A DNA stretch of 64,000 nucleotides, taken from contig CAZAFD010000001.1 of NCBI GenBank assembly GCA_964484785.1, positions 1-64,000 on the forward strand, given 5' to 3'. The notes beneath the pieces are model-generated. The model was not told the DNA's origin. It made no database searches and worked only from the letters and a program-made list of their open reading frames with translations. Positions 17,903 to 26,766 of the stretch are shown here, one piece after another; position 1 is the first letter of the stretch; each line of letters begins with the position of its first letter. The DNA is from CAZAFD01 sp964484785 (lineage in GTDB: Bacteria; Pseudomonadota; Alphaproteobacteria; Rickettsiales; UBA1997). Position numbers and translations under genes: made by a program.

Positions 17903-18724
17903 TTAATCATTGATTCCTTGTGGAATCTCAATATTTGGAACCCTAGGATCCTTCATGCCTACAACATGGTAACCGCCGTCAAGATGTAAAACTTCTCCTG
18001 TTACTCCACTTGACATGTCGCTTAATAGATATAATGCGGTTTTACCGTTTTCTTCTATGGTTACATTTCTTCTCATAGGTGTATTAAGCTCACTGTATTT
18101 TAACATGTAATCAAAATTGCTAATACCAGAAGCCGCAAGCGTCTTAATAGGGCCAGAAGAAATTGCGTTTATACGTATATTCTTTTCTCCTACATCTGCT
18201 GCTAAATATTTTATAGTGCTTTCTAAGGCTGCCTTTGCAACTCCCATCACATTATAGTGTGGTAAAACCTTTTCTGCGCCATAGTATGTCATTGTTAATA
18301 TACTGCCACCACCCGCTTTTTCCATTAGCGGAATTGCTCCTTTAGTTATAGCGATTAATGAGTAACAGGATACATCTAAAGTTTGTGCAAAATTTTTTCT
18401 GCTGGTGTTAGAGAAGTGTCCTCTTAACTCGTTTTTGTCGGAAAAAGCAAGAGAATGTACTATAAAATCCAATTTATCCCATTTTTCACTAATTATTTTA
18501 TATACATTATCTATATCTGAATCCTTTTGTACATCACAATCAATAGTAATTTTGCATCCTAACTCTGCTGCTAAAGGCTCTACCCTCTTTTTTCCTGCTT
18601 CTCCGTAGTATGTTAAGGCTAGTTCGGCTCCTGATTCTTTCAATTGCTTAGCTATACCCCATGCTATTGACCTGTTGTTTAAAAGTCCAAAAATAATCCC
18701 TTTTTTTCCTTCTAAAATTTTCAT
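17903..18724 (-). CDS. fabI: enoyl-[acyl-carrier-protein] reductase (NADH), FabI type
   Basis: Carries out the last reduction in each cycle of type II fatty acid elongation. The 273-residue short-chain dehydrogenase shows the FabI signature N-terminus GKKGIIFGLLNNRSIAWGIA. The catalytic pair is Tyr-x6-Lys in PHYNVMGVAKAALES (about 155-169), with the extra upstream Tyr in TYYGAEK typical of enoyl reductases. The C-terminus is TGEVLHLDGGYHVVGM. It is divergent from uvrD and convergent with pyk. Confidence 0.97.
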   Translation of the reverse strand: MKILEGKKGIIFGLLNNRSIAWGIAKQLKESGAELALTYYGEAGKKRVEPLAAELGCKITIDCDVQKDSDIDNVYKIISEKWDKLDFIVHSLAFSDKNELRGHFSNTSRKNFAQTLDVSCYSLIAITKGAIPLMEKAGGGSILTMTYYGAEKVLPHYNVMGVAKAALESTIKYLAADVGEKNIRINAISSGPIKTLAASGISNFDYMLKYSELNTPMRRNVTIEENGKTALYLLSDMSSGVTGEVLHLDGGYHVVGMKDPRVPNIEIPQGIND

Positions 18725-18895
18725 ACTGAAAAATCGTTATTATTAATATGACCTCTTGTTCCTTTAGAGAGAAATTGAGGCCAAGCGTAATTCTCACTAA
18801 ATTATTTTTAATTGCAACTTATTTTATATGTGCGTGTAGGTTGTATAAATTTTATTTAGCATTATTCTATATGTAACTTGGCTTATATTCTAAAG

Positions 18896-21019
18896 ATGAA
18901 CCTAGACTTAAATGAACTAAATAGCACTCAGCAAGAAGCGGTATTTTATAATGATGGACCCTTGCTGATTTTAGCTGGTGCTGGCACTGGAAAGACAAGA
19001 GTATTAACTTCTAAAATAGCATATATTTTAGACAATGAATGGTGTCGTCCATCAGAAATTCTAGCCGTAACCTTTACTAATAAAGCAGCTAATGAAATGC
19101 GTCAAAGAGTGGCTCTTATGACAAATTTGGATGTAACTCCACTGTGGGTTAATACCTTCCATTCCATTGCTCTAAGAATTCTGAGACAACACAATGATCT
19201 ACTAGATTTAGATAAAAATTTTACCATAATAGACCAAGGTGAGCAAACTAGTTTAGTAAAACTGATCTTAAAGGAGTTAAATATAGATATTAAACAGTAC
19301 AAGCCAAGTCTTTATGTTGATCAAATTAATAAAATAAAAGACGGCTCCTCGAAACCTAACTTCAATTATATTCTCCCAAGAATGGACGATGTCTTGAATA
19401 TGTACCAGACAAAGTTAAAAACCTCAAAGTTTTGTGATTTTAATGATCTATTGCTCCTTAATATTGCGTTGTTCCAAAGATATTCCCATATCAGGGAACA
19501 TTATAACGCAAGTTTTAAATATTTTTTAGTGGATGAATACCAAGATACAAACTCAATGCAAAATTTATGGTTGAAGTTAATTTGTGGTCTTGCCAATAAT
19601 AAATATGTAAAACTAACTTGCGTAGGAGATGACGATCAGTCGATTTACGGTTGGCGAGGGGCTGAAATAAGGAATATTTTACAATTTACAGAGGAATATA
19701 CTGAAGCCAAAATCCTAAAGTTACAACAAAATTATAGGTCGAGCCCAAGCATTCTTGCTATAGCTTCTAGTTTGATAGCTCATAATATAAATAGGTACCA
19801 AAAAATCTTATATACTAACAGTATAGAAAATCTTCAAAAAGTTAAACTAATAAAGGCTTTAGATGACAAGCAAGAAAGTTTGTATCTAGCACAAGAAATA
19901 AAAAATTTGAGAGAATATGGTATAATAAAATCGTATTCTGATGTGGCAATTCTGATTAGAGCAGGTTATCAATCTAGAATGATTGAAGATACGCTTTTTA
20001 TGTATAATATACCATATAGGGTTGTTGGAGGTTTGAAGTTTTATGACAGAAAAGAAATAAAAGACTGTATTGCATTCTTGAGATTACTTCATAATGTCTT
20101 TGACACCTTAGCCCTTGAAAGAATACTTTTAAATACTAGTTATGGTCTAGGGCAAACAAGTATAAAAAAGATCATAGATTGTTCTGTAATGGATAATGTA
20201 GATGTAATTGAAGCTAGTAAAAAGCTGATAGAGAAAAAAGCCTTTCGAAATTTATCTATAGTAAATGGTTTAGAAAGATTTATTGATCATTTTGAGACAT
20301 GGCAAGAAGAATCCAAGAATAGCACTTTAGCAAATTTAATGGATATCGTCCTAACTCAAAGTGGTTATCTAAGTTCTATAAAGAAGAATATAGATCTCGA
20401 GTCTAAGAATCAGGTTGATAATATAAACGAATTTTTGGAAACTTTAGAGAATTTTGATTCTCTTGAAAAGTTTCTAGAATATATCAACTTAGTTAGTGTC
20501 ACTGAGGATAATGTTCAGGATACTGTAAATATTATGACGATACATTGTGCTAAGGGTTTGGAATTTGATGCTGTTTTTCTACCAAACTGGGTAAATGGAG
20601 TTTTTCCCAGTGTTAAATCTTACGATGAAAGTAATGGCGTTGAAGAAGAGCGTCGTTTGGCCTATGTCGCTATTACTAGAGCGAAAAAGCATCTCTATAT
20701 ATCTTATTCTTTTTTAAGACATGGTTTCGGCGAAATAGCTCCGGTGTCCCCATCTATTTTTATAGAAGAGCTTAATCGAGATTATTTAGAGGAGTTTGAG
20801 TTTAATATCAAAAAGAACTACTCAATTCAGTCTCTAAACCCAACCCCATATACAAAACCAAGTATTTCTAACAATACTAATAAAACCAAAGTACGTAGAT
20901 GTTTACATGCAAAGTTCGGCGAGGGGACAATAATTAAGGAAGAAGAAAATAAGCTAACAATCCTTTTTAAGAACTATGGGCAGAAGGTTATTCTAAAACA
21001 GTTTGTAGATTTACTTTAG
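18896..21019 (+). CDS. uvrD: UvrD/PcrA-type ATP-dependent DNA helicase
   Basis: Superfamily 1 3'-5' helicase used in nucleotide excision and mismatch repair and for clearing recombination intermediates. The 707-residue protein carries the Q motif NSTQQEAV, Walker A AGAGTGKT, motif II DEYQDTN, motif III DDDQSIYGWRGA, motif IV QNYRS, motif V TIHCAKGLEFD and motif VI YVAITRAKKHLY. It ends with a Tudor-like tail (FGEGTIIKEEENKLTI) that in PcrA/UvrD contacts RNA polymerase. An in-frame TTG at 18878 would add six residues; the ATG at 18896 fits the family start better. Confidence 0.95.
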   Translation: MNLDLNELNSTQQEAVFYNDGPLLILAGAGTGKTRVLTSKIAYILDNEWCRPSEILAVTFTNKAANEMRQRVALMTNLDVTPLWVNTFHSIALRILRQHNDLLDLDKNFTIIDQGEQTSLVKLILKELNIDIKQYKPSLYVDQINKIKDGSSKPNFNYILPRMDDVLNMYQTKLKTSKFCDFNDLLLLNIALFQRYSHIREHYNASFKYFLVDEYQDTNSMQNLWLKLICGLANNKYVKLTCVGDDDQSIYGWRGAEIRNILQFTEEYTEAKILKLQQNYRSSPSILAIASSLIAHNINRYQKILYTNSIENLQKVKLIKALDDKQESLYLAQEIKNLREYGIIKSYSDVAILIRAGYQSRMIEDTLFMYNIPYRVVGGLKFYDRKEIKDCIAFLRLLHNVFDTLALERILLNTSYGLGQTSIKKIIDCSVMDNVDVIEASKKLIEKKAFRNLSIVNGLERFIDHFETWQEESKNSTLANLMDIVLTQSGYLSSIKKNIDLESKNQVDNINEFLETLENFDSLEKFLEYINLVSVTEDNVQDTVNIMTIHCAKGLEFDAVFLPNWVNGVFPSVKSYDESNGVEEERRLAYVAITRAKKHLYISYSFLRHGFGEIAPVSPSIFIEELNRDYLEEFEFNIKKNYSIQSLNPTPYTKPSISNNTNKTKVRRCLHAKFGEGTIIKEEENKLTILFKNYGQKVILKQFVDLL

Positions 21020-21172
21020 ACTGAGATAGTTTTCCACTGATATGTGTTTTATCTTAAGACCGTTTATACTATGAATTTTTGTATTAACTCAGAAAGAATT
21101 TTATAAGAATAGGTTTAGACTCTAACATTATATATTAACTTAAACCAAACAATATTGATTATAATATCAAAT

Positions 21173-21193
21173 AGATTAGATTATATCTAATCT
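21173..21193. promoter_or_regulatory. palindrome in leader of effector-like gene
   Basis: AGATTAGAT (21173-21181) and ATCTAATCT (21185-21193) form a 9-bp perfect inverted repeat around TAT, ending 25 bases before the start codon. It is operator-like; no binding protein can be named. Confidence 0.45.
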
Positions 21194-21218
21194 GTAGATA
21201 CAACAAAATAAAACGTAT

Positions 21219-23480
21219 ATGCCAAGATATAATACAAGTGCGCATAAAGCAAGTATTACAGCTGACTTAGATATAATGAGTATAATAAGCAAGGGTAATT
21301 TATCGAAAAAACATATAAAAGCACTTGGGCTAAGTAGTACTAATATAGTCAATTTAGACAGAATAATAAATGAGAGTAGTTTGCCAGATCAATTGAAAGA
21401 AGCACTCAAAGCAGGTGTCGCTCTAAGTATTAGAACTTATAGCGGTCAGGCCGAAAGACCACAGTTTGTTGAGATGTATACTAGTTCGTTGCTAGATTAT
21501 CTCAATGATACAATTTCCAATCTTCATTTATTAATGACTTTGTTAAGAAATCTGGTTGATAATAGTGATGGCTTAATACCACAAACTACAATAGATGTTG
21601 TTATGAATAATCTTTGTATACGGATTTCAGAATACACAATGTTTGAAAATATTTCACCTGATGTATCATTCCTAAATGATGTAATAAGAAAAATAAATAA
21701 AACACATACCGACAAATTATCTAGTATAACTGATGAAAGCCTCGGAAAGCAAATAAGTGATTTATACCTTGGAGACATTGAACAATTACTCCAAAATCTA
21801 GGCAATATAGAAGATATAAAGCAAGTAGGTGATACTGCATATAAAATTAGACAATTAGAATGGAGTTTTAATCAAGTTGTATCTTTATTTTTAATACAGG
21901 ATCAAGAATTTAAAGAAATATTAGAAAGTAAAATAAGACCGTTTATAAACGGTGAAATAGATAAACAAACCCCACAAACTATAGAGGAATTAAGAAGCAT
22001 ATATATAGCCGAATTATCAATAGATCAACGAGCATCTGTTATATTGAAACTATCTAATGATTTAATAGAAAGAAGCAATTTACCTGATCAATTTAAAGAA
22101 GCACTTAAAACAAGCGTTTCTCGAAATATTGATGCCGATAAAGATAGATTTGGGAGTCAGGATGAGATTCGAGAGTATATTCTCTTGTTACAAGAACAAG
22201 TGCCTCGTATTATTTCCGGTATCAATCAATTCATGGCATCATTAGAAAACCTTGCTAACAAGAATGATAATTTAATACCACAAACTATATTAGATACATT
22301 TACTGATAATGTTTGTGCGCAGCTTGCAAAAGATGACATAAAATTTTCTAAAACATCAAAGCTTATATGGTACCTATCAAAAGATTTCATAAAATCTATA
22401 AATGATGTACAAACAGGTAAATTATCGAATATAACCGATGAGGTTCTAGGAAAAGAGATAAGTTCTCTATATTTTGGAGAAATGGAACTATTAATTCGGA
22501 GCTTAAGTAAAACAGATGCTACTACATATAGCGATGGTATTATGATTGATGAATTAAATGAAAGCCTAAAGAAACTTATATCGCTAATATCAACACATGG
22601 TATAGAGTTTCAAACGACAGCAGAAAGAAAACTAAGAGCAATTATAGAGGGGGAACGATCAAACGAGCAAGCTTCTATAAACATAACCGGATTAGGACAA
22701 GAGGTTATAACTATGTTACTAGAAGAAATAGGTTTTGATGAAATACAAGTAAGAGAAAAAACTGAGGAATTGGATAGGATTATTCAACAAAAACATTTTG
22801 AGTATGAGGAAACTAAGAGTTATCTAAGTTTTGGTTTTTACAATACAATGAAATGTCATAGTATACTTAATTATATCTATTCTAGCTTAAATAATGAAGC
22901 TATATTAAGGAAGATAGCCACTATACCGAATGGGGCTAATACTTTAAAAAACAACTTAGAAGCAATAAACAAGGCCTTTGTAGAACCATACAAAAGGTAC
23001 TTATCAATAGCCAAACATATAACGACATCTCGCTCAGCACATATAGCTATAGCATCTGCAATAACTCTTGCAGCAGTAGCTAGTGTTGTAACTACTATAT
23101 TTTTAGCACCAGCTATATTTATACCTACAATTGTGGTAGCTGGTATATGTAGTATTATAGCGACAGCTTATGCGGTATTACCTGTTACAAAAATTGGTCA
23201 GAAATTTAAAAAAGAAGTTTTAAATAAAATAGACGAAAAACTTTTAGACAAAATAATTACTAGAAAATTAGAAGCTATAATGAAGAAACGATTTAATCTT
23301 AGCGATATACTTTCACTTGCGAGAGAACGAGACAACCCCCCGCAGGTAGAAATAGCTAGTAAATTAAATCAAACTCCTCAAACCAGTGAACACTCACAGG
23401 ACCAAATGACAGCGCACGGTGCAAGCCTACAACAGACTAGAGCTCAAGAATCATCTGTCCCAAAAACACGAGAACGTTAG
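21219..23480 (+). CDS. large membrane-hairpin repeat protein, paralogue 1 (effector-like)
   Basis: I do not recognise a known family, but this 753-residue protein is clearly homologous to the one at 45157. It has two internal repeats about 233 residues apart. SSLPDQLKEALK (about 53) matches SNLPDQFKEALK (about 285). IPQTTIDVVMNNLC (about 119) matches IPQTILDTFTDNVC (about 352). KLSSITDESLGKQISDLYLG (about 165) matches KLSNITDEVLGKEISSLYFG (about 400). Near 606-655 lies a pair of hydrophobic helices (SAITLAAVASVVTTIFLAP, then FIPTIVVAGICSIIATAYA), followed by a basic segment and a Gln/Ser-rich tail. It is otherwise alpha-helical and has no signal peptide. The tail and lack of signal peptide would suit a secreted protein that inserts in a host membrane, but that is inference. 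Ribosome-binding site is weak. Confidence 0.8.
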   Translation: MPRYNTSAHKASITADLDIMSIISKGNLSKKHIKALGLSSTNIVNLDRIINESSLPDQLKEALKAGVALSIRTYSGQAERPQFVEMYTSSLLDYLNDTISNLHLLMTLLRNLVDNSDGLIPQTTIDVVMNNLCIRISEYTMFENISPDVSFLNDVIRKINKTHTDKLSSITDESLGKQISDLYLGDIEQLLQNLGNIEDIKQVGDTAYKIRQLEWSFNQVVSLFLIQDQEFKEILESKIRPFINGEIDKQTPQTIEELRSIYIAELSIDQRASVILKLSNDLIERSNLPDQFKEALKTSVSRNIDADKDRFGSQDEIREYILLLQEQVPRIISGINQFMASLENLANKNDNLIPQTILDTFTDNVCAQLAKDDIKFSKTSKLIWYLSKDFIKSINDVQTGKLSNITDEVLGKEISSLYFGEMELLIRSLSKTDATTYSDGIMIDELNESLKKLISLISTHGIEFQTTAERKLRAIIEGERSNEQASINITGLGQEVITMLLEEIGFDEIQVREKTEELDRIIQQKHFEYEETKSYLSFGFYNTMKCHSILNYIYSSLNNEAILRKIATIPNGANTLKNNLEAINKAFVEPYKRYLSIAKHITTSRSAHIAIASAITLAAVASVVTTIFLAPAIFIPTIVVAGICSIIATAYAVLPVTKIGQKFKKEVLNKIDEKLLDKIITRKLEAIMKKRFNLSDILSLARERDNPPQVEIASKLNQTPQTSEHSQDQMTAHGASLQQTRAQESSVPKTRER

Positions 23481-23739
23481 GCTAATAATAAATCAAATAT
23501 CAGATCGTGGTTGATTAAAAATGTGTTATTAGAACTTTTAGCAATTCTATTTTTGAGTATCCTTGGTACGAAACGCTAAAACAATTGATGGCGAAGGCTC
23601 TAAAAGTAATATGATATAAATACGAAGACTTATAAATGGTGTAATATTATAAGGGAAGATGTTCGGAGAATATTAACGTAAGACAATGACGATAAAATCT
23701 TATAAACAGCACTTGTTGTAACAAGAAAAAATGGAGATT

Positions 23740-23816
23740 TGGTAGCGGGAGGGGGATTCGAACCCTCGACACGCGGATTATGATTCCGCTGCTCTAACCG
23801 ACTGAGCTATCCCGCC
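23740..23816 (-). tRNA. tRNA-Met (CAU), elongator
   Basis: A 77-base cloverleaf on the minus strand: acceptor GGCGGGA with TCCCGCT, D arm AGCTCAGTCGGTTAGAGC, anticodon stem GCGGA/TCCGC with loop ATCATAA, T arm GGTTCGAATCC and encoded CCA. The sequence matches the alphaproteobacterial elongator Met tRNA pattern; the initiator would start CGCGGGG with a mismatched first pair. Confidence 0.93.
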
Positions 23817-23901
23817 ATCTTATCAGATAAGTGTATATGTATTTTTTTTTAAGTCAATAATAACTAAAATTGTAGTTAATTTAGACTGTTTGTATTATAT
23901 C

Positions 23902-23931
23902 TTGATTTCTATGGGAAAAATGTTATTATAT
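23902..23931 (+). promoter_or_regulatory. promoter of the Ser/Pro-linker protein gene
   Basis: TTGATT (23902-23907) and TTATAT (23926-23931) are 18 bases apart. The ATG at 23954 follows with an AAGG ribosome-binding site about 12 bases before it. Confidence 0.45.
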
Positions 23932-23953
23932 TTACAATAAGGTAATTACAATT

Positions 23954-25390
23954 ATGGATATGGATATATCAGCAAGCTTGAGTACAGGGTGGAAAAAAAG
24001 AGAGATAAATATTTCAGAGCAGCTAACGAATATATTATCATGTTCAAGAGAAAGTGTAGAAGAACTATTAAAATGGTTATCAGAGTTTAATGTGCAATTT
24101 TTCAAGACGATTAATAAAAATGATTCACAAATAGGAATCGAATGGTCTTTTTTTGGTCAAAATGAGAACTCATACACACCTGATGTGATAGATAAGTTCT
24201 ATTTAATAGCCCAATGTAAGTTTTATAGTGGAACAGGTGAAGGGATAGATACAGCGGCATTAAATACAGAGTTAAATACCTTTCTTAGATCAATTGATAC
24301 TGATAATTACAAACAAATTAGCTCTTGTTGCTATCTAGCTTTAATAGGGCAAACAATTTCAAGACATATAGAAAACAAGTCATTACAGAAGCCTGTTGAT
24401 ATAAAGTTGACTTTTAGGCCGAAAAATAGGGATATTCCAAATCCTAGTGATAGCAGCAGCCAAGATGTTACAAAGACTATTAATTTTAAATTTAATGAAA
24501 AAGAATGTTCTATAGATATTTCTCCTATAGAGGAAAATTTGTTAAATCGTGATGAATTATTAGGACTAAGGGGAAATGAAGTGTATGAAATTTTACTAGA
24601 GACAGGCGATGGTAGAGAAATAAATAAAAGCGAATTGATTTCCGCCATACAAGAATCTATTAACGACTATGTACAGAACATGCCAGGTATCATGCTTGAC
24701 TTAATTAATGGTCTTTCCGGTATTAGAAGACCGGTTCCAAGCTCTGGGCAAATACCTACTATGACAGTACGAAATGATGCAATATCACCACAACCTTCGT
24801 CACAAACTAGTCAGAGCCCTACTTTCATGGCTGTACCATATATACCTTCTTCTTCAGAAGAATCCGAAGCGGAAAAGGACTCAATAAATAACATACTAAA
24901 ACTAGATAATATTCCAAGCGGGGTTTTCACGAGTGGAGCAACAATAAAAAAATTCTTTGATAATTCTAGTCCAAAGTATAATAGAGAAATGTCAAAAAAG
25001 TTATTGAATGTTAAAAATAATTATCCTAGTGGTTTTAGTGTATATGAATATGGAGAAGAAGGCGGTGAGGAACTAGAGCCGTATTCAATTGATGAAGTTG
25101 TTGAGGAATTGTTTGATTTTTTCAACTCTGAAGAAGAGCCTATTTCTTTAAGTATAAGTGAAATGGAAAAATCGATAGTAATTAATGCACCAAACTTATC
25201 AGAAGAAGAGCAAGAAAACATAAGACTGGCTATAGCTACGGAACTATGTATAAGAGTTAACGCTAAAAAAAAAGAAAAAGACCCAAAAGATAATAAGCTC
25301 TTGAAAGCCGCGATAAGAAGGGATAAGCAGCTGCGCAAAAGGAAACAATCGACAAAAGGTGCAGAACTGGCAGATATGCTACATCTTTAA
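23954..25390 (+). CDS. hypothetical protein with acidic body and basic C-terminal tail (effector-like)
   Basis: I do not recognise this 478-residue protein. It has no signal peptide and no membrane helix. Residues 1-260 are mixed alpha/beta and acidic. A Ser/Pro/Gln-rich linker (SPQPSSQTSQSP, then SSSEESEAE) spans about 265-310, and a second acidic region (EYGEEGGEELEP) follows. The last 50 residues are strongly basic, with NAKKKEKDPKDNK and RRDKQLRKRKQS, which resembles a bipartite nuclear-localisation signal or a basic type IV secretion signal. It lies just upstream of dnaX and the virB10-virB11-virD4 genes and has its own promoter. A secreted host-directed role is a reasonable guess, not shown. 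Confidence 0.7.
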   Translation: MDMDISASLSTGWKKREINISEQLTNILSCSRESVEELLKWLSEFNVQFFKTINKNDSQIGIEWSFFGQNENSYTPDVIDKFYLIAQCKFYSGTGEGIDTAALNTELNTFLRSIDTDNYKQISSCCYLALIGQTISRHIENKSLQKPVDIKLTFRPKNRDIPNPSDSSSQDVTKTINFKFNEKECSIDISPIEENLLNRDELLGLRGNEVYEILLETGDGREINKSELISAIQESINDYVQNMPGIMLDLINGLSGIRRPVPSSGQIPTMTVRNDAISPQPSSQTSQSPTFMAVPYIPSSSEESEAEKDSINNILKLDNIPSGVFTSGATIKKFFDNSSPKYNREMSKKLLNVKNNYPSGFSVYEYGEEGGEELEPYSIDEVVEELFDFFNSEEEPISLSISEMEKSIVINAPNLSEEEQENIRLAIATELCIRVNAKKKEKDPKDNKLLKAAIRRDKQLRKRKQSTKGAELADMLHL

Positions 25391-25440
25391 AAAATTTTAT
25401 GTAGTACAGTATAATAAACAGTATTTTAATATTTACATTT

Positions 25441-25478
25441 TAAATAATATCTTTACTTTAAAGTAAAGATATTATTTA
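25441..25478. promoter_or_regulatory. 38-bp perfect palindrome upstream of dnaX
   Basis: Bases 25441-25459 and 25460-25478 are exact reverse complements with no spacer; the centre is ACTTTAAAGT. It ends 11 bases before the preferred dnaX start. It could be an operator, a cruciform, or an RNA hairpin acting as terminator for the upstream gene or masking the dnaX start. Confidence 0.6.
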
Positions 25479-25489
25479 TATTGTATAAT

Positions 25490-26728
25490 GTGCCAACCTA
25501 TCAAGTTTTAGCTAGAAAATATAGACCACAGAAGTTCTCGGAATTAGTGGGCCAAGATGCTTTGGTTCGTACTTTAACGAATGCCATAAGTAGTAATAAG
25601 GTGGCACACGCTTTTATTCTAACTGGAATTAGAGGTGTTGGTAAAACATCTACGGCCAGATTGATAGCTAAATCTCTTAACTGTATAGGATTAGACGGGC
25701 AAGGGAAAGAAACTATAGACCCCTGTTTACAGTGTGTACATTGTAGGGCTATCGCTAATTCCATTGATCAAGACGTAGTAGAATTTGATGCTGCTAGTCA
25801 TACGGGCGTTAATGATATTAGAGACATCATTGACAGCATAAATTATCCACCAGCTTATTCTAGATATAGGATATTTATAATAGACGAAGTACACATGTTA
25901 TCAAATAGTGCATTTAATGCATTACTGAAAACATTAGAAGAACCACCCAATCACGTTAAGTTTATTTTTGCGACAACCGAGATCAGAAAGGTACCGATTA
26001 CCATTTTATCGAGATGTATTAGATTTGATTTAAATAGGATTAACCATGATATCTTGACTAATTATTTGATTGATATTGCCAAAAAAGAGGGGATCAAATT
26101 AGCAGAAAGCTCTGCTGCATTAATAAGTTTTAAAGCTGAGGGCTCTGTACGCGACGCATTATCCTTACTAGATCGCATTATTTCTTTTAATGAATTTAAA
26201 GAAGAAATAAGAGATGAGCTGGTTTGCGATGCTCTAAATATTGGAAACAAGGAACAAAATTTTAGGCTATATAGTTTTTTGTTAAAGAATGATATTAATA
26301 GTACATTAACGTGTTTTGATGAGATATATTTATCTCTATCAAATTATGAAGATTTTATTAATGATCTCATGGATATTACACATAAACTCTTGTTAAAAAA
26401 GAACAATATACGTATAAATTACATTACTCCTTTTGAGGAGCAGTGGTTAGAAAAGTCTTATGAGACAATTAGTTCAAGCGCCCTGTTTAGGATCTGGCAA
26501 TTTTTAGTAAAAGGTTTACAAGATATGAAATATATTAGTAATCATAGAATTTTTCTTGAGACTTTGTTGTTAAAAATACTATATGGAAGTGATATACCTG
26601 AGATAACAGATATAATAAAAAAATTGCAAAATAATTCACGTAATCCTAACATTCCAGTGGACAATACTGGAAAAGACGATTTGTTGAATAAGGTATTGAA
26701 TAAATTCGAAGGTTCAAGGCTAGTGTAG
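25490..26728 (+). CDS. dnaX: DNA polymerase III subunit gamma/tau
   Basis: ATPase of the clamp loader that opens the beta clamp and places it on DNA. Visible are VLARKYRPQKFSELVGQ, Walker A GIRGVGKTST, the zinc cysteines (ending CLQCVHC), Walker B IIDEVHMLS and the SRC sensor LSRCIRF. Two starts are possible: TTG at 25481 (inside the RNA just after the palindrome) and GTG at 25490. The GTG gives MPTYQVLARKYRP, like other DnaX. The protein is only about 412 residues and ends soon after domain III, so the long tau extension that binds DnaB and polymerase is absent or very short. Confidence 0.92.
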   Translation: MPTYQVLARKYRPQKFSELVGQDALVRTLTNAISSNKVAHAFILTGIRGVGKTSTARLIAKSLNCIGLDGQGKETIDPCLQCVHCRAIANSIDQDVVEFDAASHTGVNDIRDIIDSINYPPAYSRYRIFIIDEVHMLSNSAFNALLKTLEEPPNHVKFIFATTEIRKVPITILSRCIRFDLNRINHDILTNYLIDIAKKEGIKLAESSAALISFKAEGSVRDALSLLDRIISFNEFKEEIRDELVCDALNIGNKEQNFRLYSFLLKNDINSTLTCFDEIYLSLSNYEDFINDLMDITHKLLLKKNNIRINYITPFEEQWLEKSYETISSSALFRIWQFLVKGLQDMKYISNHRIFLETLLLKILYGSDIPEITDIIKKLQNNSRNPNIPVDNTGKDDLLNKVLNKFEGSRLV

Positions 26729-26766
26729 CCTAGTGCGTATATTATTAGTATACTTGTATAGCGTGT

